A DNA stretch of 64,000 nucleotides from Micromonospora thermarum (GTDB lineage: Bacteria; Actinomycetota; Actinomycetes; Mycobacteriales; Micromonosporaceae), in assembly GCF_012034245.1 (NCBI RefSeq), contig NZ_JAATEO010000011.1, positions 1-64,000 on the forward strand, in the 5' to 3' direction. How positions within the stretch are numbered: position 1 is the stretch's first letter; every line of letters begins with the position of its first letter. Positions 9,701 to 18,077 of the stretch are shown here, in pieces. The notes beneath the pieces were generated by a model, which saw only the letters and a program-made list of their open reading frames with translations, was not told the origin of the DNA and made no database searches. The translations under genes and the position numbers were made by a program.

Positions 9701-10054
9701 GGCACCACCCTGGTCGGGCAGCAGGCCGACGGCGACTCGGAGGAGGCGGTGACCGTCGCCAACCCGGTGGCGGGCACGTACCGGATCGTCGTGGACGCGT
9801 ACGCGGTGGACGGGGCCGGTGGCAGCACCGCCTACGACTACCGGGACTCGTTCTCCGCCCCCGCGCTCGGCACCCTGTCGGCGTCGGCCACCCCGCTCAC
9901 CCTGGGGCACGGGGCGACCGGCACCCTGTCGGGCACCGTGACCGCCCAGTCCACCCCGGCCGCCGGCCGGGAGCTCTACGGTGAGCTGGCCGTGGTGACG
10001 TCGGAGGGCGCGGTCGTCGGTCGCGGCGCCGTCTCCATCGGTGCCGTGAACTGA
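6791..10054 (+). CDS. Secreted S8 subtilisin-like serine protease (first of tandem pair)
   Basis: The product is a 1087-residue exported protease. A signal peptide (about residues 1-38, ending ATASA) is followed by an I9-like propeptide (about 55-130) and the S8 catalytic domain. The triad is complete: Asp197 in GIMDSGVD, His372 in AHGTHVAG and Ser569 in GTSMASPQ. An unusually long Asp-to-His interval (about 175 residues) holds DVNRDGDRTD and DTDQDNDFTD, which look like calcium-binding loops. The arrangement recalls the tripeptidyl-peptidase II-like branch. The C-terminal third has beta-sandwich-like domains, including a PPC-like stretch (ADLDLYVYRG). The GTG start is set by GGAGGAAGAG just upstream. 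It is followed by a strong terminator and a paralogue in the same orientation. Substrates are unknown. Confidence 0.93.
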   Translation: MSKPRNLSRRTSAALFASVMAASAVTVAGGATASAAPAAPSTAPATPVEALGSHDAKLLAEAEAKKAATVTLIVATEKGAAKDVADDLKGLGAAVTERYDTIGYVLAKVPTDRVVKAATLPGVSAVDLDETIQRPDPKPEAAPSGQKTARQGATLSGPGADTRAANPYMPTNETGAVRFVDEHPEWDGRGVTIGIMDSGVDLEHPALQATTTGERKIVDWVTATDPFEDATWRPMIAEVTGPTFSAAGATWTAPAGTYRFNRFSESVTNNSEPGGDVNRDGDRTDAFGILFDPATNNIWVDTDQDNDFTDEAVMRPYKEKFDIGHFGTDDPATAVKERMSFVVEYRKGVDTAPVGGPGLVDYVNIGIIESAHGTHVAGITAANDMLGNDAFDGAAPGAKLVSARACSWGGGCTYAALTTGMADLVINRGVDVINMSIGGLPALNDGNNARAELYNNLITTYGVQMFISAGNSGPGLNTIGDPSASANVVSVAASISKDTWLANYGSVVKTKNALFNFSSRGPREDGGAKPNIAAPGSAISTTPVWQAGSPVPEAGYALPPGYGMFNGTSMASPQAAGAAALLLSAARATDRGVTPAMLRRAIYSSAKPIAGVPTYGQGYGMFDVPGAWKLLRKGVETRSYTSDAPVCTVLSGQLGTPNRGTGVYNRCGSADGGHKVGQSKTYQVELTRTSGPAGTVKHNVGLRGNDGTFSAPKTVALPLNRTVTVAVTARPRTAGAHGTIVTIDDPATTGIDFEVSAVVVASNDVRKPEFSFTAEGSVDRNGFTSYFVTVPPGAGALQVNLSGIATGSHTRFIAFNPYGVPVESTSSLNCYTNFSNAATCKPQERDYQNPVPGVWEIEVESRRTSPSLNNPFQLQARVQGVAVEPAVVELPAVDAGTATPVTWSLKNNFGPVAVTGQGGPLSSVHAERPTIVELAQQEFTVEVPAGATSFTARIGNPSNASADLDLYVYRGTTLVGQQADGDSEEAVTVANPVAGTYRIVVDAYAVDGAGGSTAYDYRDSFSAPALGTLSASATPLTLGHGATGTLSGTVTAQSTPAAGRELYGELAVVTSEGAVVGRGAVSIGAVN

Positions 10055-10398
10055 TCCACCGGTAGCACCGCAGGAGCCCGTCCCCGCCCGGGGGCGGGCT
10101 CCTGTACGTCCTACCGGCCCGCCCTCTCGGTGACCGGCCGCCGTGCCCGCAACCGAGGGTCCAGACAGGTCATCGGCCGTCCGGGTGGCCGCTGATGGCC
10201 GATCGACGCATCGTTATGCCTATTCATCGTTGTCGCTGAGCAAGTATTCGCGTCATTGTTACGGAGGCGCCGGTCACACGTAACGCCAGCGTCACAGCAA
10301 TCGCTGGGAGGAGTGACGGCGTGAGCTGGCTCACGGACGTCGCCGGGCATGTCCCTGAACCCCCCAGGGTCCCCCTCGCTCTCCTCGGAGGAAGAGAC
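10055..10398 (+). other. Intergenic region between the two subtilase genes
   Basis: It holds the terminator of the first protease (10071-10104) and an AT-richer stretch around 10205-10260 that may contain the second promoter. A GTTACG/CGTAAC inverted repeat with a 15-base spacer lies at about 10259-10285. A GTG at 10321 has its own strong Shine-Dalgarno sequence (GGGAGGAG) and is in frame with the protease, so translation could begin there, 26 codons early. Confidence 0.45.
10071..10104 (+). terminator. Terminator after first subtilase
   Basis: CAGGAGCCCG and CGGGCTCCTG form a perfect 10-base stem with a C/G-rich 14-base loop, 16 bases after the stop codon. There is no long T-run, as is common for actinomycete hairpins. 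Confidence 0.8.
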
Positions 10399-13300
10399 GT
10401 GAAGAAACCCCGCAGTCGGCGCGGCCGCACCACGGCCGCGCTCCTGGCGTCGGCGGTCACCGCCGGCGCCCTGACCCTGACGGCGGTGGCCAACCCGGCC
10501 GCCGCCGGCCAGTCCACCGACGTCGGCGCCCTGAAGGCCGCCACCGCCGGGTGGAGTCCCGCCGACCTGGACCGCCTGGCCGAGGCCCGGGCCAAGGGCG
10601 ACAAGACCGTCACCCTGCTCATCGCCGCGAAGGCGGGGCAGGCCCGCACCGTCGCCGACGGTCTCACCGGCCTCGGCGCCGAGATCGGCTACCGCGACGA
10701 CGACCTCGGCTACCTGCGGGTACGCGTCGCGGTCGACCGTGCCGAGCAGGTCGCGAAGCTGACGGGCGTGCAGACGGTGGAGGTCGACGCCGTCGTCGAG
10801 CTGCCCGACCCGCGACCGGACGGCAGCGAGGCACCCGCCCCGCAGCCCGCGCCCGGCGCCGGCACCCCCGCCGACAACCCGTACATGCCGATCCGGGACA
10901 CCGGCGCGGCGGGCTTCACCGCCGCGAACCCTGCCCGGGACGGCCGCGGGACCACCGTGGCGATCATCGACACCGGCGTCGACCTGGCCCACCCGGCGCT
11001 CCAGACGACCACCACCGGCGAGCGCAAGATCGTCGACTGGGTCACCGCGACGCACCCGACCGACGACAGTGACCCCACCTGGGTCAGCATGGCCACGAAC
11101 GTCGCCGGTTCGACCTTTACCGCGGGCGGGCGGAGCTGGACCGCCCCGGGCAACGGCTCGTACCACTTCGGCACGTTCAACGAGCGCCACCCCAACCTCG
11201 GCGGCGAGGTGGGCAGCGACGTCAACCGCGACGGCAACCCGGCCGGCAGCAGCGGCGTCTTCGGTGTGCTGTGGGACGGCGAGTCGACCGTCTGGGTCGA
11301 CACCGACCAGGACGGCTCCTTCGCCGACCAGTCGGCGATGACCGACTACAAGGTCCGCAACGACGTGGGCGCCTTCGGCACCGACAACCCGGCGACCGCC
11401 GTCGCCGAGTCGATGCCGTTCGTGGTGCAGATCGACGGCAAGGGCAAGTTCGTCAACGTCGGCATCGTCTCCGGCGCGCACGGTTCGCACGTCGCCGGCA
11501 TCGTGGCCGCCAACGGCATGTTCGGTGGCGCGATGACCGGCGCCGCCCCCGGCGCCAAACTCGTCTCCGTCCGGGTCTGCCTCTTCGTGGCCGGCTGCAC
11601 CTCGCACGCCATGATCGAAGGCATGATCTACGCGGCCAAGCAGGCCGACGTGGACGTCATCAACATGTCGATCGGCGGGCTCCCGGCCCTGAACGACGGC
11701 AACAACACCCGCGCGGCCCTCTACAACCGGCTCATCGAGCAGTACGGCGTGCAGATGTTCTTCTCGGCCGGCAACAGCGGGCCGGGCACGAACACCGTCG
11801 GCGACCCGTCGGTGGCGGAGAAGGTGGTGAGCGTCGGTTCGTACATCACCGACGACACCTGGCTGTCGAACTACGGCTCCAAGTCGCCGTACGCGGAGAG
11901 CCTGCACTACTACAGCTCGCGCGGCCCGCGCGAGGACGGCGGCTTCAAGCCCAACGTGATCGCGCCGGGTTCGGCGATCTCGACGGTGCCCACCTGGCAG
12001 GCGGGCGGGCCGGTCCCCGGCACGTACGCGCTGCCGCCGGGGTACGCCATGTTCAACGGCACCTCGATGGCCGCTCCCCAGGCCGCCGGTGCCGGTGCGC
12101 TGCTCGTCGGCGCCGCCAAGGCGGACGGGGTCCAGGCCCAGCCGGCCCAGCTCCGCCAGGCCCTCATGTCCTCGGCGCGGTTCATCGACAACACCGGGGC
12201 GTACGAGCAGGGCGCCGGCCTGATCAACGTGCCGGCGGCGTACGAGCTGCTACGCACCAACATCAAGACGGTCGACATCACCTCGTCCGTGGCGGTCAAC
12301 ACCGTCCTCTCCGGGTTCCTCGCCACGCCCGGCAAGGGCGTGGGCATCTACGACCGCGAGGGCGTGACGGCCGGTAAGGCGTACACCCGGACCTACACCT
12401 TCACCCGCACCAGCGGTGGGTCGAAGGCGATCACCTACAACCTGTCCTGGGTGGGCAACGACGGCACGTTCTCGGCGCCGGCGTCGGTCTCGCTGCCGCT
12501 GAACAAGCCGGTCACCGTGACCGTACAGATCAACCCGGCGAGCCCGGGCGCCCACTCGGCGGTCCTGCGGCTCGACGACCCGGCCACCGCCGGCGTCGAC
12601 CACCAGACGATGAACACGGTCATCGCCCCGCACACCTTCGAGGCCTCGGCCAACTACCAGGTGACGGTGGAGGGCAAGGTCGGGCGCAACCAGTCGCTGC
12701 ACTACTACGTCCGGGTGCCGACCGGCACCCCGGCGCTGAAGGTGGACTTCGCCGGGCCGACCGGTGCGGCGGGTACGGGCCAGGCCCGATTCCTGCGCTA
12801 CCACCCGTACGGCCTGGGGATCGACAACAACGCGTCGACCTCCTGCTACGTCCCGACCGCCGGCGCCTGTGCCACCGGGTCGCCGAACAGCCGGACGGCG
12901 TCCGACCCGATGGCCGGCGTCTGGGAGATCACGGTCGACGCGCGGCGTACCTCGGACGCGGAGTGGACCCCGTTCACCCTGACCGCCTCGGTCCTCGGGG
13001 CCACCGTCACGCCGAACCCCGACGTGATCGAGTCGGCGACGGTGGACGCGCCGGTGTCCCGGTCGTACACCCTGACCAGCACGCTGGGTTCGTTCACCGG
13101 CCGGGCGACCGGCACCACGCTGGGCAGCGCCCGGCAGGGTCCGTTCACCATCGCCAACCACGAGGTGCAGGAGTACGACCTGACGGTCACCCCGGGCTCG
13201 ACCCAGCTGCGGGCGACCATCGGTGGCACCTCCGACCCGGGTGCCGACCTCGACCTGTTCCTGTTCAACTGCACCTCGGGCACCTGCGTGCCGGCCGGGC

Positions 13301-13629
13301 AGAGCGCGGACGGCGACTCGGAGGAGTCGGTGACCGTGAACAACCCGGCGGCGGGTGCCTGGAAGGTGCGGGTCGACGGGTACGCGGTGCCGACCGGTTC
13401 GACGTCGTACAAGTACATCGACGTCTTCGCCAACCCGGCCTTCGGGTCGGTGGCGGTGACGGACGCCGACGCGCCGCGGGCCACCGGTGCCACCTGGACC
13501 GTGCCGGGCACGGTCACCGCAAAGGCGGCTCCGGCGAGCGGCCGGGTGCTCTACGGCAACGTCCAGGTCCGCACCGACGCGAACATCCTGATCGGTAGCG
13601 GGGACGTGGTGATCCGCTCGGTCGGCTGA
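10399..13629 (+). CDS. Secreted S8 subtilisin-like serine protease (second of tandem pair)
   Basis: This 1076-residue paralogue of the upstream protease has the same plan: signal peptide (VKKPRSRRGR... to about residue 35), I9-like propeptide, S8 domain, then beta-rich C-terminal domains with a PPC-like stretch (GADLDLFLFNC). The triad is Asp191 (IIDTGVD), His361 (AHGSHVAG) and Ser556 (GTSMAAPQ). The calcium-loop-like insert between Asp and His is kept (DVNRDGNP, DTDQDGSF). The GTG at 10399 follows GGAGGAAGAG, the same leader as in the first copy, and begins a normal signal peptide. A GTG at 10321 with another good Shine-Dalgarno sequence would add 26 residues. The pair clearly arose by duplication and has since diverged. 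Extracellular protein degradation is the likely role. Confidence 0.92.
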   Translation: MKKPRSRRGRTTAALLASAVTAGALTLTAVANPAAAGQSTDVGALKAATAGWSPADLDRLAEARAKGDKTVTLLIAAKAGQARTVADGLTGLGAEIGYRDDDLGYLRVRVAVDRAEQVAKLTGVQTVEVDAVVELPDPRPDGSEAPAPQPAPGAGTPADNPYMPIRDTGAAGFTAANPARDGRGTTVAIIDTGVDLAHPALQTTTTGERKIVDWVTATHPTDDSDPTWVSMATNVAGSTFTAGGRSWTAPGNGSYHFGTFNERHPNLGGEVGSDVNRDGNPAGSSGVFGVLWDGESTVWVDTDQDGSFADQSAMTDYKVRNDVGAFGTDNPATAVAESMPFVVQIDGKGKFVNVGIVSGAHGSHVAGIVAANGMFGGAMTGAAPGAKLVSVRVCLFVAGCTSHAMIEGMIYAAKQADVDVINMSIGGLPALNDGNNTRAALYNRLIEQYGVQMFFSAGNSGPGTNTVGDPSVAEKVVSVGSYITDDTWLSNYGSKSPYAESLHYYSSRGPREDGGFKPNVIAPGSAISTVPTWQAGGPVPGTYALPPGYAMFNGTSMAAPQAAGAGALLVGAAKADGVQAQPAQLRQALMSSARFIDNTGAYEQGAGLINVPAAYELLRTNIKTVDITSSVAVNTVLSGFLATPGKGVGIYDREGVTAGKAYTRTYTFTRTSGGSKAITYNLSWVGNDGTFSAPASVSLPLNKPVTVTVQINPASPGAHSAVLRLDDPATAGVDHQTMNTVIAPHTFEASANYQVTVEGKVGRNQSLHYYVRVPTGTPALKVDFAGPTGAAGTGQARFLRYHPYGLGIDNNASTSCYVPTAGACATGSPNSRTASDPMAGVWEITVDARRTSDAEWTPFTLTASVLGATVTPNPDVIESATVDAPVSRSYTLTSTLGSFTGRATGTTLGSARQGPFTIANHEVQEYDLTVTPGSTQLRATIGGTSDPGADLDLFLFNCTSGTCVPAGQSADGDSEESVTVNNPAAGAWKVRVDGYAVPTGSTSYKYIDVFANPAFGSVAVTDADAPRATGATWTVPGTVTAKAAPASGRVLYGNVQVRTDANILIGSGDVVIRSVG

Positions 13630-13647
13630 CGCCGTCCCGCGGAACGC

Positions 13648-13679
13648 GGAGGCCCGCTCCCCGTGGGGAGCGGGCCTCC
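13648..13679. terminator. Bidirectional terminator after second subtilase
   Basis: A perfect 15-base stem (GGAGGCCCGCTCCCC with GGGGAGCGGGCCTCC) closes around GT. It lies between the protease stop (13629) and the convergent lipoprotein stop (13702), so it can serve both. Confidence 0.9.
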
Positions 13680-13701
13680 TGCGTCTACGGGTCGACCACC
13701 G

Positions 13702-14151
13702 TCAGCCCTTGCGCGCCGCGGTCTCCACCAGGAACGGGATGCCCTGCTGGCAGGTGGTCATCATGTCGGGCTGGATCTTGCCGGTCACCGTCACGGTCGC
13801 GCCGGCGGTGATCACGTCCCGCGGCCCGCCGATCAGCAGGTACCCGTCGAGCAGCAGGCAGCCGGGCTCGACACCGGACTCGACCGTCCCGGTCAACGTG
13901 GCGGCCCCGACCGGCGGTGGCTTCGTCGGCCCGCCCGGCCGCTTGGGGCTCACCGTCGGGACCGGCTGCGTGGGGGCGGCCGGCGAGGTGGGCGGGACAG
14001 CACCGGGGGTGGTCGGCTCCGGGATCGGCGAGTCGGTCACGGGCGATGCTCCCGTCGGGGTGGGGGTGCCGTCGCCCGTACCCTGTCCGCCGCAGGCGGC
14101 GAGCGCCAGGCAGACGGCCAGCGCCGGGACGGCGAGCCGAGTGGTCCTCAT
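13702..14151 (-). CDS. Small lipoprotein with Pro/Thr-rich linker
   Basis: The 149-residue product has a lipoprotein signal peptide ending in the lipobox LAAC (Cys about residue 20). It then has a Pro/Thr/Ser-rich spacer (about 25-75) and a compact C-terminal domain (about 80-149) with two cysteines (GCLLLDG, TTCQQG). It should be anchored to the outer face of the membrane. The C-terminal domain resembles small OB-fold-like beta domains, but I cannot name it. The ATG lies 42 bases downstream (in the direction of transcription) of the ispH stop, so the two may be cotranscribed. Confidence 0.8.
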   Translation of the reverse strand: MRTTRLAVPALAVCLALAACGGQGTGDGTPTPTGASPVTDSPIPEPTTPGAVPPTSPAAPTQPVPTVSPKRPGGPTKPPPVGAATLTGTVESGVEPGCLLLDGYLLIGGPRDVITAGATVTVTGKIQPDMMTTCQQGIPFLVETAARKG

Positions 14152-14192
14152 ACCGATCTCTGACGTACCGGAGGCGCCGGCCGTTCCGTCGG

Positions 14193-15182
14193 TCAGGCCC
14201 GGGCCGCCGCGGCGGCCTTGATGTCCCGCTTGAGCTCCTGCGGCAGCGAGAAGGTCAGCCGCTCGTTGGCGGTCACGACCTCCTCGACGTCGGCGAAGCC
14301 GCGCGCGGCGAGGTGGGCCAGCACGTCCTGGACCAGCTCCTCCGGGACGCTGGCGCCCGACGTCAGGCCGACCGTCGTCGCGCCCTCCAGCCAGGCGTCG
14401 TCGATCTCGTGCGCGAAGTCGACCAGGTGACCGGCGCGGGCGCCGGCGTCGAGGGCCACCTCGACCAGGCGGACCGAGTTGGACGAGTTCGTCGAGCCGA
14501 CGACGATCACGACGTCGCAGTCCGGCGCGATCTCCTTGACGACGTGCTGCCGGTTGCTGGTCGCGTAGCAGATGTCGTCGCTCGGCGGGGACTGGAGCAT
14601 CGGCAGCCGCTTCTTCAGGCGCGCCACCGTCTCCATCGTCTCGTCCACGGACAGCGTGGTCTGCGAGAGCCACACGACCTTGTTCGGGTCACGGACGGTG
14701 ACCCGGTCGGCGCCCTCCGGCCCGTCGACCAGCTGGATGTGCTCGGGGGCCTCGCCGGAGGTGCCGATGACCTCCTCGTGCCCCTCGTGGCCGATCAGCA
14801 GGATGTCGTAGTCCTCGGCGGCGAACCGCTTCGCCTCCTGGTGCACCTTCGTGACCAGCGGGCACGTCGCGTCGATCGCCTTCAGCGAGCGCGCCTTCGC
14901 CTGCTCGTACACCTCGGGGGCGACGCCGTGCGCGGAGAAGACGACGGTGGCGCCCTCCGGCACCTCCTCGTTCTCCTCCACGAAGATCGCGCCCTGGGCC
15001 TCCAGTGTGCGCACCACGTGCTTGTTGTGCACGATCTGCTTGCGCACGTAGATCGGCGCGCCGTAGAGCTTGAGCGCCTCCTCGACAGTCTGCACCGCCC
15101 GGTCGACGCCCGCGCAGTAGCCGCGGGGCTTCGCCAGGATCACGCGCTTGCCGGTCCGGGACGTCGCTTCAACCTCAGTCAC
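14193..15182 (-). CDS. ispH: 4-hydroxy-3-methylbut-2-enyl diphosphate reductase
   Basis: IspH is the last enzyme of the MEP isoprenoid pathway. Its 4Fe-4S cluster drives reduction of HMBPP to IPP and DMAPP. The 329-residue product keeps the three cluster cysteines, in [10 protein letters not shown] (about 22), DATCPLVTK (about 105) and DICYAT (about 204). It also keeps the substrate motifs [16 protein letters not shown] and [12 protein letters not shown] chose the GTG at 15182 because TACGAT lies 6 bases before it and no Shine-Dalgarno sequence is present, which fits a leaderless message. It is divergent from xseA, as in many actinobacteria. Confidence 0.96.
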   Translation of the reverse strand: MTEVEATSRTGKRVILAKPRGYCAGVDRAVQTVEEALKLYGAPIYVRKQIVHNKHVVRTLEAQGAIFVEENEEVPEGATVVFSAHGVAPEVYEQAKARSLKAIDATCPLVTKVHQEAKRFAAEDYDILLIGHEGHEEVIGTSGEAPEHIQLVDGPEGADRVTVRDPNKVVWLSQTTLSVDETMETVARLKKRLPMLQSPPSDDICYATSNRQHVVKEIAPDCDVVIVVGSTNSSNSVRLVEVALDAGARAGHLVDFAHEIDDAWLEGATTVGLTSGASVPEELVQDVLAHLAARGFADVEEVVTANERLTFSLPQELKRDIKAAAAARA

Positions 15183-15296
15183 CCGCCCATCGTACGTGCC
15201 GGCTACTCGACCGGCAGCGGCTGCGACCCGTACCACAGCCGCACCACGGGCCCAGCGCCCGATCCGCCTGTCGGGAGTGGGAACTAGGGTGGGCGG

Positions 15297-16520
15297 GTGA
15301 GTACGGGAGCCGAGATTCCGCGGAGCAGTTCCGAGGAGCCGTGGCCGGTCCGGGTGGTCAGCCAGAAGATCGGCGCCTGGATCGCCCGGCTGGGCTGGGT
15401 GTGGGTGGACGGGCAGGTCGCGCAGATCAGCCGCCGCCCCGGGGCCAGCACCGTCTTCCTCACCCTGCGGGACCCGTCCGCCGACCTCAGCCTGACCGTC
15501 ACCACCAACCGGGACGTCCTGGACTCCGGCGCGCCGGAGCTGCACGAGGGCGCCCGCGTGGTGCTGCACGCCAAGCCCGAGTTCTACGCCGCCCGGGGCA
15601 CTCTGAGCCTGCGCGCCGACGAGATCCGCCAGGTGGGGCTCGGCGAGCTGCTGGCCCGGCTGGAGAAGCTGAAGAAGCTGCTGGCCGCCGAGGGGCTCTT
15701 CGACCGGGCGCGCAAGCGCCGCCCGCCGTTCCTGCCCAACCGGATCGGGCTGATCACCGGGCGGGCGAGCGCCGCCGAGCGGGACGTGCTCACCAACGCC
15801 CGCCGGCGCTGGCCGGCGGTGGCGTTCCGCACGGTCAACGTGGCCGTGCAGGGGCCGAGCGCCGTGCCGCAGATCGTCGACGCGCTCAAGGTGCTGGACG
15901 CCGATCCGAGCATCGACGTGATCGTCATCGCCCGGGGCGGCGGCAGCATCGAGGACCTGCTGCCCTTCTCCGACGAGGCGCTGTGCCGGGCGGTGTTCGC
16001 CTGCCGTACGCCGGTCGTCAGCGCGATCGGCCACGAGACCGACGCGCCGCTGCTCGACTACGTCGCCGACGTCCGCGCCTCCACCCCGACCGACGCGGCC
16101 AAGCGCGTGGTTCCCGATCTCGCCGAGGAGGTACGCCTCATCGGGCAGGCCCGGTCCCGGCTGGAGCGGGCGGTCCGCAACCTCGTCGACCGGGAGTCGC
16201 ATCGCCTCGACCTGCTCCGGTCGCGGCCGGTGCTGGCCCGACCGCAGGTGATGGTCGACCAGCGGGCGACCGACGTGACCGGGCTGCGCCAGCGGGCGCT
16301 GCGCTGCCTCGACCACCGGCTGACCGCCGCCGACGACGACCTGCGGCACACGCTGGCCCGCCTGCGCGCGCTCTCCCCCGCCGCCACCCTCGACCGCGGG
16401 TACGCCATCGTGCAGCGGGCCGACGGCCACGTCGTCCGCGCGGCGTCCGAGGTCGCCAAGGGGGATCCGCTGCGGGTACGCCTCGCCGACGGCGAGCTGG
16501 CCGCGACCGTGGACGGCTGA
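15297..16520 (+). CDS. xseA: Exodeoxyribonuclease VII large subunit
   Basis: Exonuclease VII degrades single-stranded DNA to oligonucleotides in repair and recombination. This 407-residue large subunit has an N-terminal OB-fold (about residues 15-110) and the nuclease core with [29 protein letters not shown] and [21 protein letters not shown]. The conserved TPTDAAK and the C-terminal LDRGYAIV also fit. TAGGGT stands 6 bases before the GTG, so the message may be leaderless. The small subunit follows after an unusual 165-base spacer containing a large imperfect palindrome, instead of the usual tight spacing. Confidence 0.95.
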   Translation: MSTGAEIPRSSSEEPWPVRVVSQKIGAWIARLGWVWVDGQVAQISRRPGASTVFLTLRDPSADLSLTVTTNRDVLDSGAPELHEGARVVLHAKPEFYAARGTLSLRADEIRQVGLGELLARLEKLKKLLAAEGLFDRARKRRPPFLPNRIGLITGRASAAERDVLTNARRRWPAVAFRTVNVAVQGPSAVPQIVDALKVLDADPSIDVIVIARGGGSIEDLLPFSDEALCRAVFACRTPVVSAIGHETDAPLLDYVADVRASTPTDAAKRVVPDLAEEVRLIGQARSRLERAVRNLVDRESHRLDLLRSRPVLARPQVMVDQRATDVTGLRQRALRCLDHRLTAADDDLRHTLARLRALSPAATLDRGYAIVQRADGHVVRAASEVAKGDPLRVRLADGELAATVDG

Positions 16521-16539
16521 CCAGCGCCGGTCCGGCGGC

Positions 16540-16624
16540 CATGATCCTGCTCGAACCCGGAAGTAGTGCGCTCCTGCCGTGTGCCGTGCGGAGGCCACTA
16601 CTTCATCGTCGGAGCGCGATCATG
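16540..16624. repeat. 85-base imperfect palindromic element between xseA and xseB
   Basis: The arms 16540-16574 and 16590-16624 pair at 26 of 35 positions around a 15-base centre. The outermost CATGATC/GATCATG and the inner GAAGTAGTG/CACTACTTC pair perfectly. It sits in the intergenic spacer and has no open frame of its own. It looks like a dispersed palindromic repeat or MITE remnant rather than a simple terminator. Confidence 0.6.
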
Positions 16625-16685
16625 TTGGAGGACGGGGGGACTACGGTCCTCGGCGGTGTCGGGACGGTGTGGTGGGATGGGCTCG

Positions 16686-16901
16686 ATGAGCGAGGAAACC
16701 AAGGAAGAGCGGCTCAGCTACGAGCAGGCCCGCGCCGAGCTGGCGTCGGTGGTCGAGCGGCTGGAGGCCGGCGGCACCACGTTGGAGGAGTCGCTGGCGC
16801 TCTGGGAGCGCGGCGAGAAGCTGGCCGGCATCTGCCAGGCGTGGCTGGACGGCGCCCGCGCCCGCCTCGACGCCGCCCGCCAGGAGGCCGCCGAATCCTG
16901 A
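16686..16901 (+). CDS. xseB: Exodeoxyribonuclease VII small subunit
   Basis: This 71-residue protein is the small, helical partner that binds XseA to form exonuclease VII. The motif LSYEQARAELASVVERLE, the pair EAGGTTLEESLALWERGEKL and the CQAWLDGARARLD region are diagnostic. Two ATGs nine bases apart are possible (16677 or 16686); MSEETKEERL at 16686 fits the family best. It ends 62 bases before the convergent lipoprotein stop, with a hairpin between them. Confidence 0.93.
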   Translation: MSEETKEERLSYEQARAELASVVERLEAGGTTLEESLALWERGEKLAGICQAWLDGARARLDAARQEAAES

Positions 16902-16923
16902 CCGTCCCGGTCGGCAGACGCGA

Positions 16924-16955
16924 GGGCGCCCCCGGCGCGGCGGCCGGAGGCGCCC
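16924..16955. terminator. Bidirectional hairpin between xseB and lipoprotein
   Basis: GGGCGCC and GGCGCCC form the outer stem with further C/G pairing inside (CCGGC with GCCGG). It lies between two convergent stops. Confidence 0.7.
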
Positions 16956-16962
16956 CGGCGCG

Positions 16963-17805
16963 TCACTTGAACAGGTTGTAGAACTCGGCGGGCGCCTCGA
17001 CCACCTGGTCGGCCGGCGGCTGCTGGGCCGGCGTGGCGTTGCCGTAGTCGGAGTAGGTCATCCGGATCTCCTGCGCGGGCGACTGGCCGGCGGCCGGGAT
17101 CTGGAGGACCAGTTCATTGAGCCGGCCCTGGGGGTCCAGCTTCGCTGTGAAGGGCACGGTACGCGCCTGCGGACCGAGCGCGGTGATCACGGCGGGGTCG
17201 ACGGACCCGGCGTCGGCGGCCTTCGACACGTCCAGCGTGCCGGCGTACGCGCCCTCGCCGGTCTTCCGTACCTCGGTGACGCCCTGGGTGAGCACCGCGC
17301 TGCCGGCCGGGTCGACCTGGTCGAAGTCGAAGGCCAGGTTCCGGTTCCCCTGGATCCGGGTCTGGTCGAGGTGCTGGTACTTGCCGAGGTTGAGCTTCTG
17401 CACGCCGGGCACGCTGGTGGCGGTGCGGCCGGCGAGATCAAGCTTCACCCAGCTGTCCGGCTTGATGTGGACGAGGTCGAGGGTCATCGACAGGTCATCG
17501 GTCGGCTTGCCGAGCACCACCTTCATCTGCGCGCTCTGGCTGGGCTCGTGCACCTGCCCCTCCGCGGTGGAGCCGCCGCCGGACATGGTGAAGCGGAAGT
17601 TGCCGTTGCTGATCTCCCGCGTCGAGTCCAGCAGCGCCTGCTTGGCGTCCGAGGGGACGCCGGTGGCGGGCGCCGATCCCGACGCGGTGGCCGAGGGCGT
17701 GGCGGACGAGCCGGCCTGCGGGGTGCCGTCGGCGTTGCAGGCGGCGAGACCGGGTGCGAACAACGCGGCGGCCACCAGGCCGGCGCTCAGGCGTCGAACA
17801 GTCAT
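16963..17805 (-). CDS. LppX/LprG-like lipoprotein (copy A)
   Basis: The 280-residue product has a lipoprotein signal ending GLAAC (Cys about residue 23) and a Ser/Thr/Ala-rich spacer. A single domain of the LppX/LprG type follows (TREISNGNFRFTMSG, LDLVHIKPDSWVKLDL, QHLDQTRI, VTEVRKTGEGAYAGTLD). Family members are periplasm-side carriers of lipids or lipoglycans in mycobacteria. Here the ligand is unknown. A paralogue in the same orientation lies 270 bases upstream, and the two match closely along their length, including the C-terminal PPADQV. Each gene has its own terminator-like sequence, so they are probably transcribed separately. Confidence 0.85.
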   Translation of the reverse strand: MTVRRLSAGLVAAALFAPGLAACNADGTPQAGSSATPSATASGSAPATGVPSDAKQALLDSTREISNGNFRFTMSGGGSTAEGQVHEPSQSAQMKVVLGKPTDDLSMTLDLVHIKPDSWVKLDLAGRTATSVPGVQKLNLGKYQHLDQTRIQGNRNLAFDFDQVDPAGSAVLTQGVTEVRKTGEGAYAGTLDVSKAADAGSVDPAVITALGPQARTVPFTAKLDPQGRLNELVLQIPAAGQSPAQEIRMTYSDYGNATPAQQPPADQVVEAPAEFYNLFK

Positions 17806-18006
17806 TCGTGTCTCCCAGGTGGGTCACCCGGCACGCCTCGCGGCGGCCGGTACCGGGCGGCGCGCCACCACCGGCCGCGCCGCGCGAGCCATTCCGGCTG
17901 CCGGAGCCGGTCAGGTCGCATCCCTGTCTGTTCCCTGCCGTCGCGTCACGCAATCACCGGTGTCTCCGGATCCCCCGGACGGACGACCCGGCCGGAGAAC
18001 GCCGAA

Positions 18007-18049
18007 CGGGCCTGCGTCGACGCATCACTGTGACGCCGACACAGGCCCG
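18007..18049 (-). terminator. Hairpin downstream of lipoprotein copy B
   Basis: CGGGCCTG and CAGGCCCG pair perfectly, with further partial pairing inside (CGTCG/CGACA). It lies about 30 bases past the stop of the 18078 gene and before the start of the next lipoprotein gene. Confidence 0.65.
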
Positions 18050-18077
18050 CGAGGGCGGCGGGAGCCGCCGGACCGTC

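Noticed and set aside
6947..9910. Minus-strand frame of 987 codons opposite the first subtilase
   Set aside because: Antisense shadow of the protease gene with no start signal or recognisable domain.
15183..16598. Minus-strand frame continuing upstream of ispH
   Set aside because: Antisense to xseA; IspH homology begins at [13 protein letters not shown].
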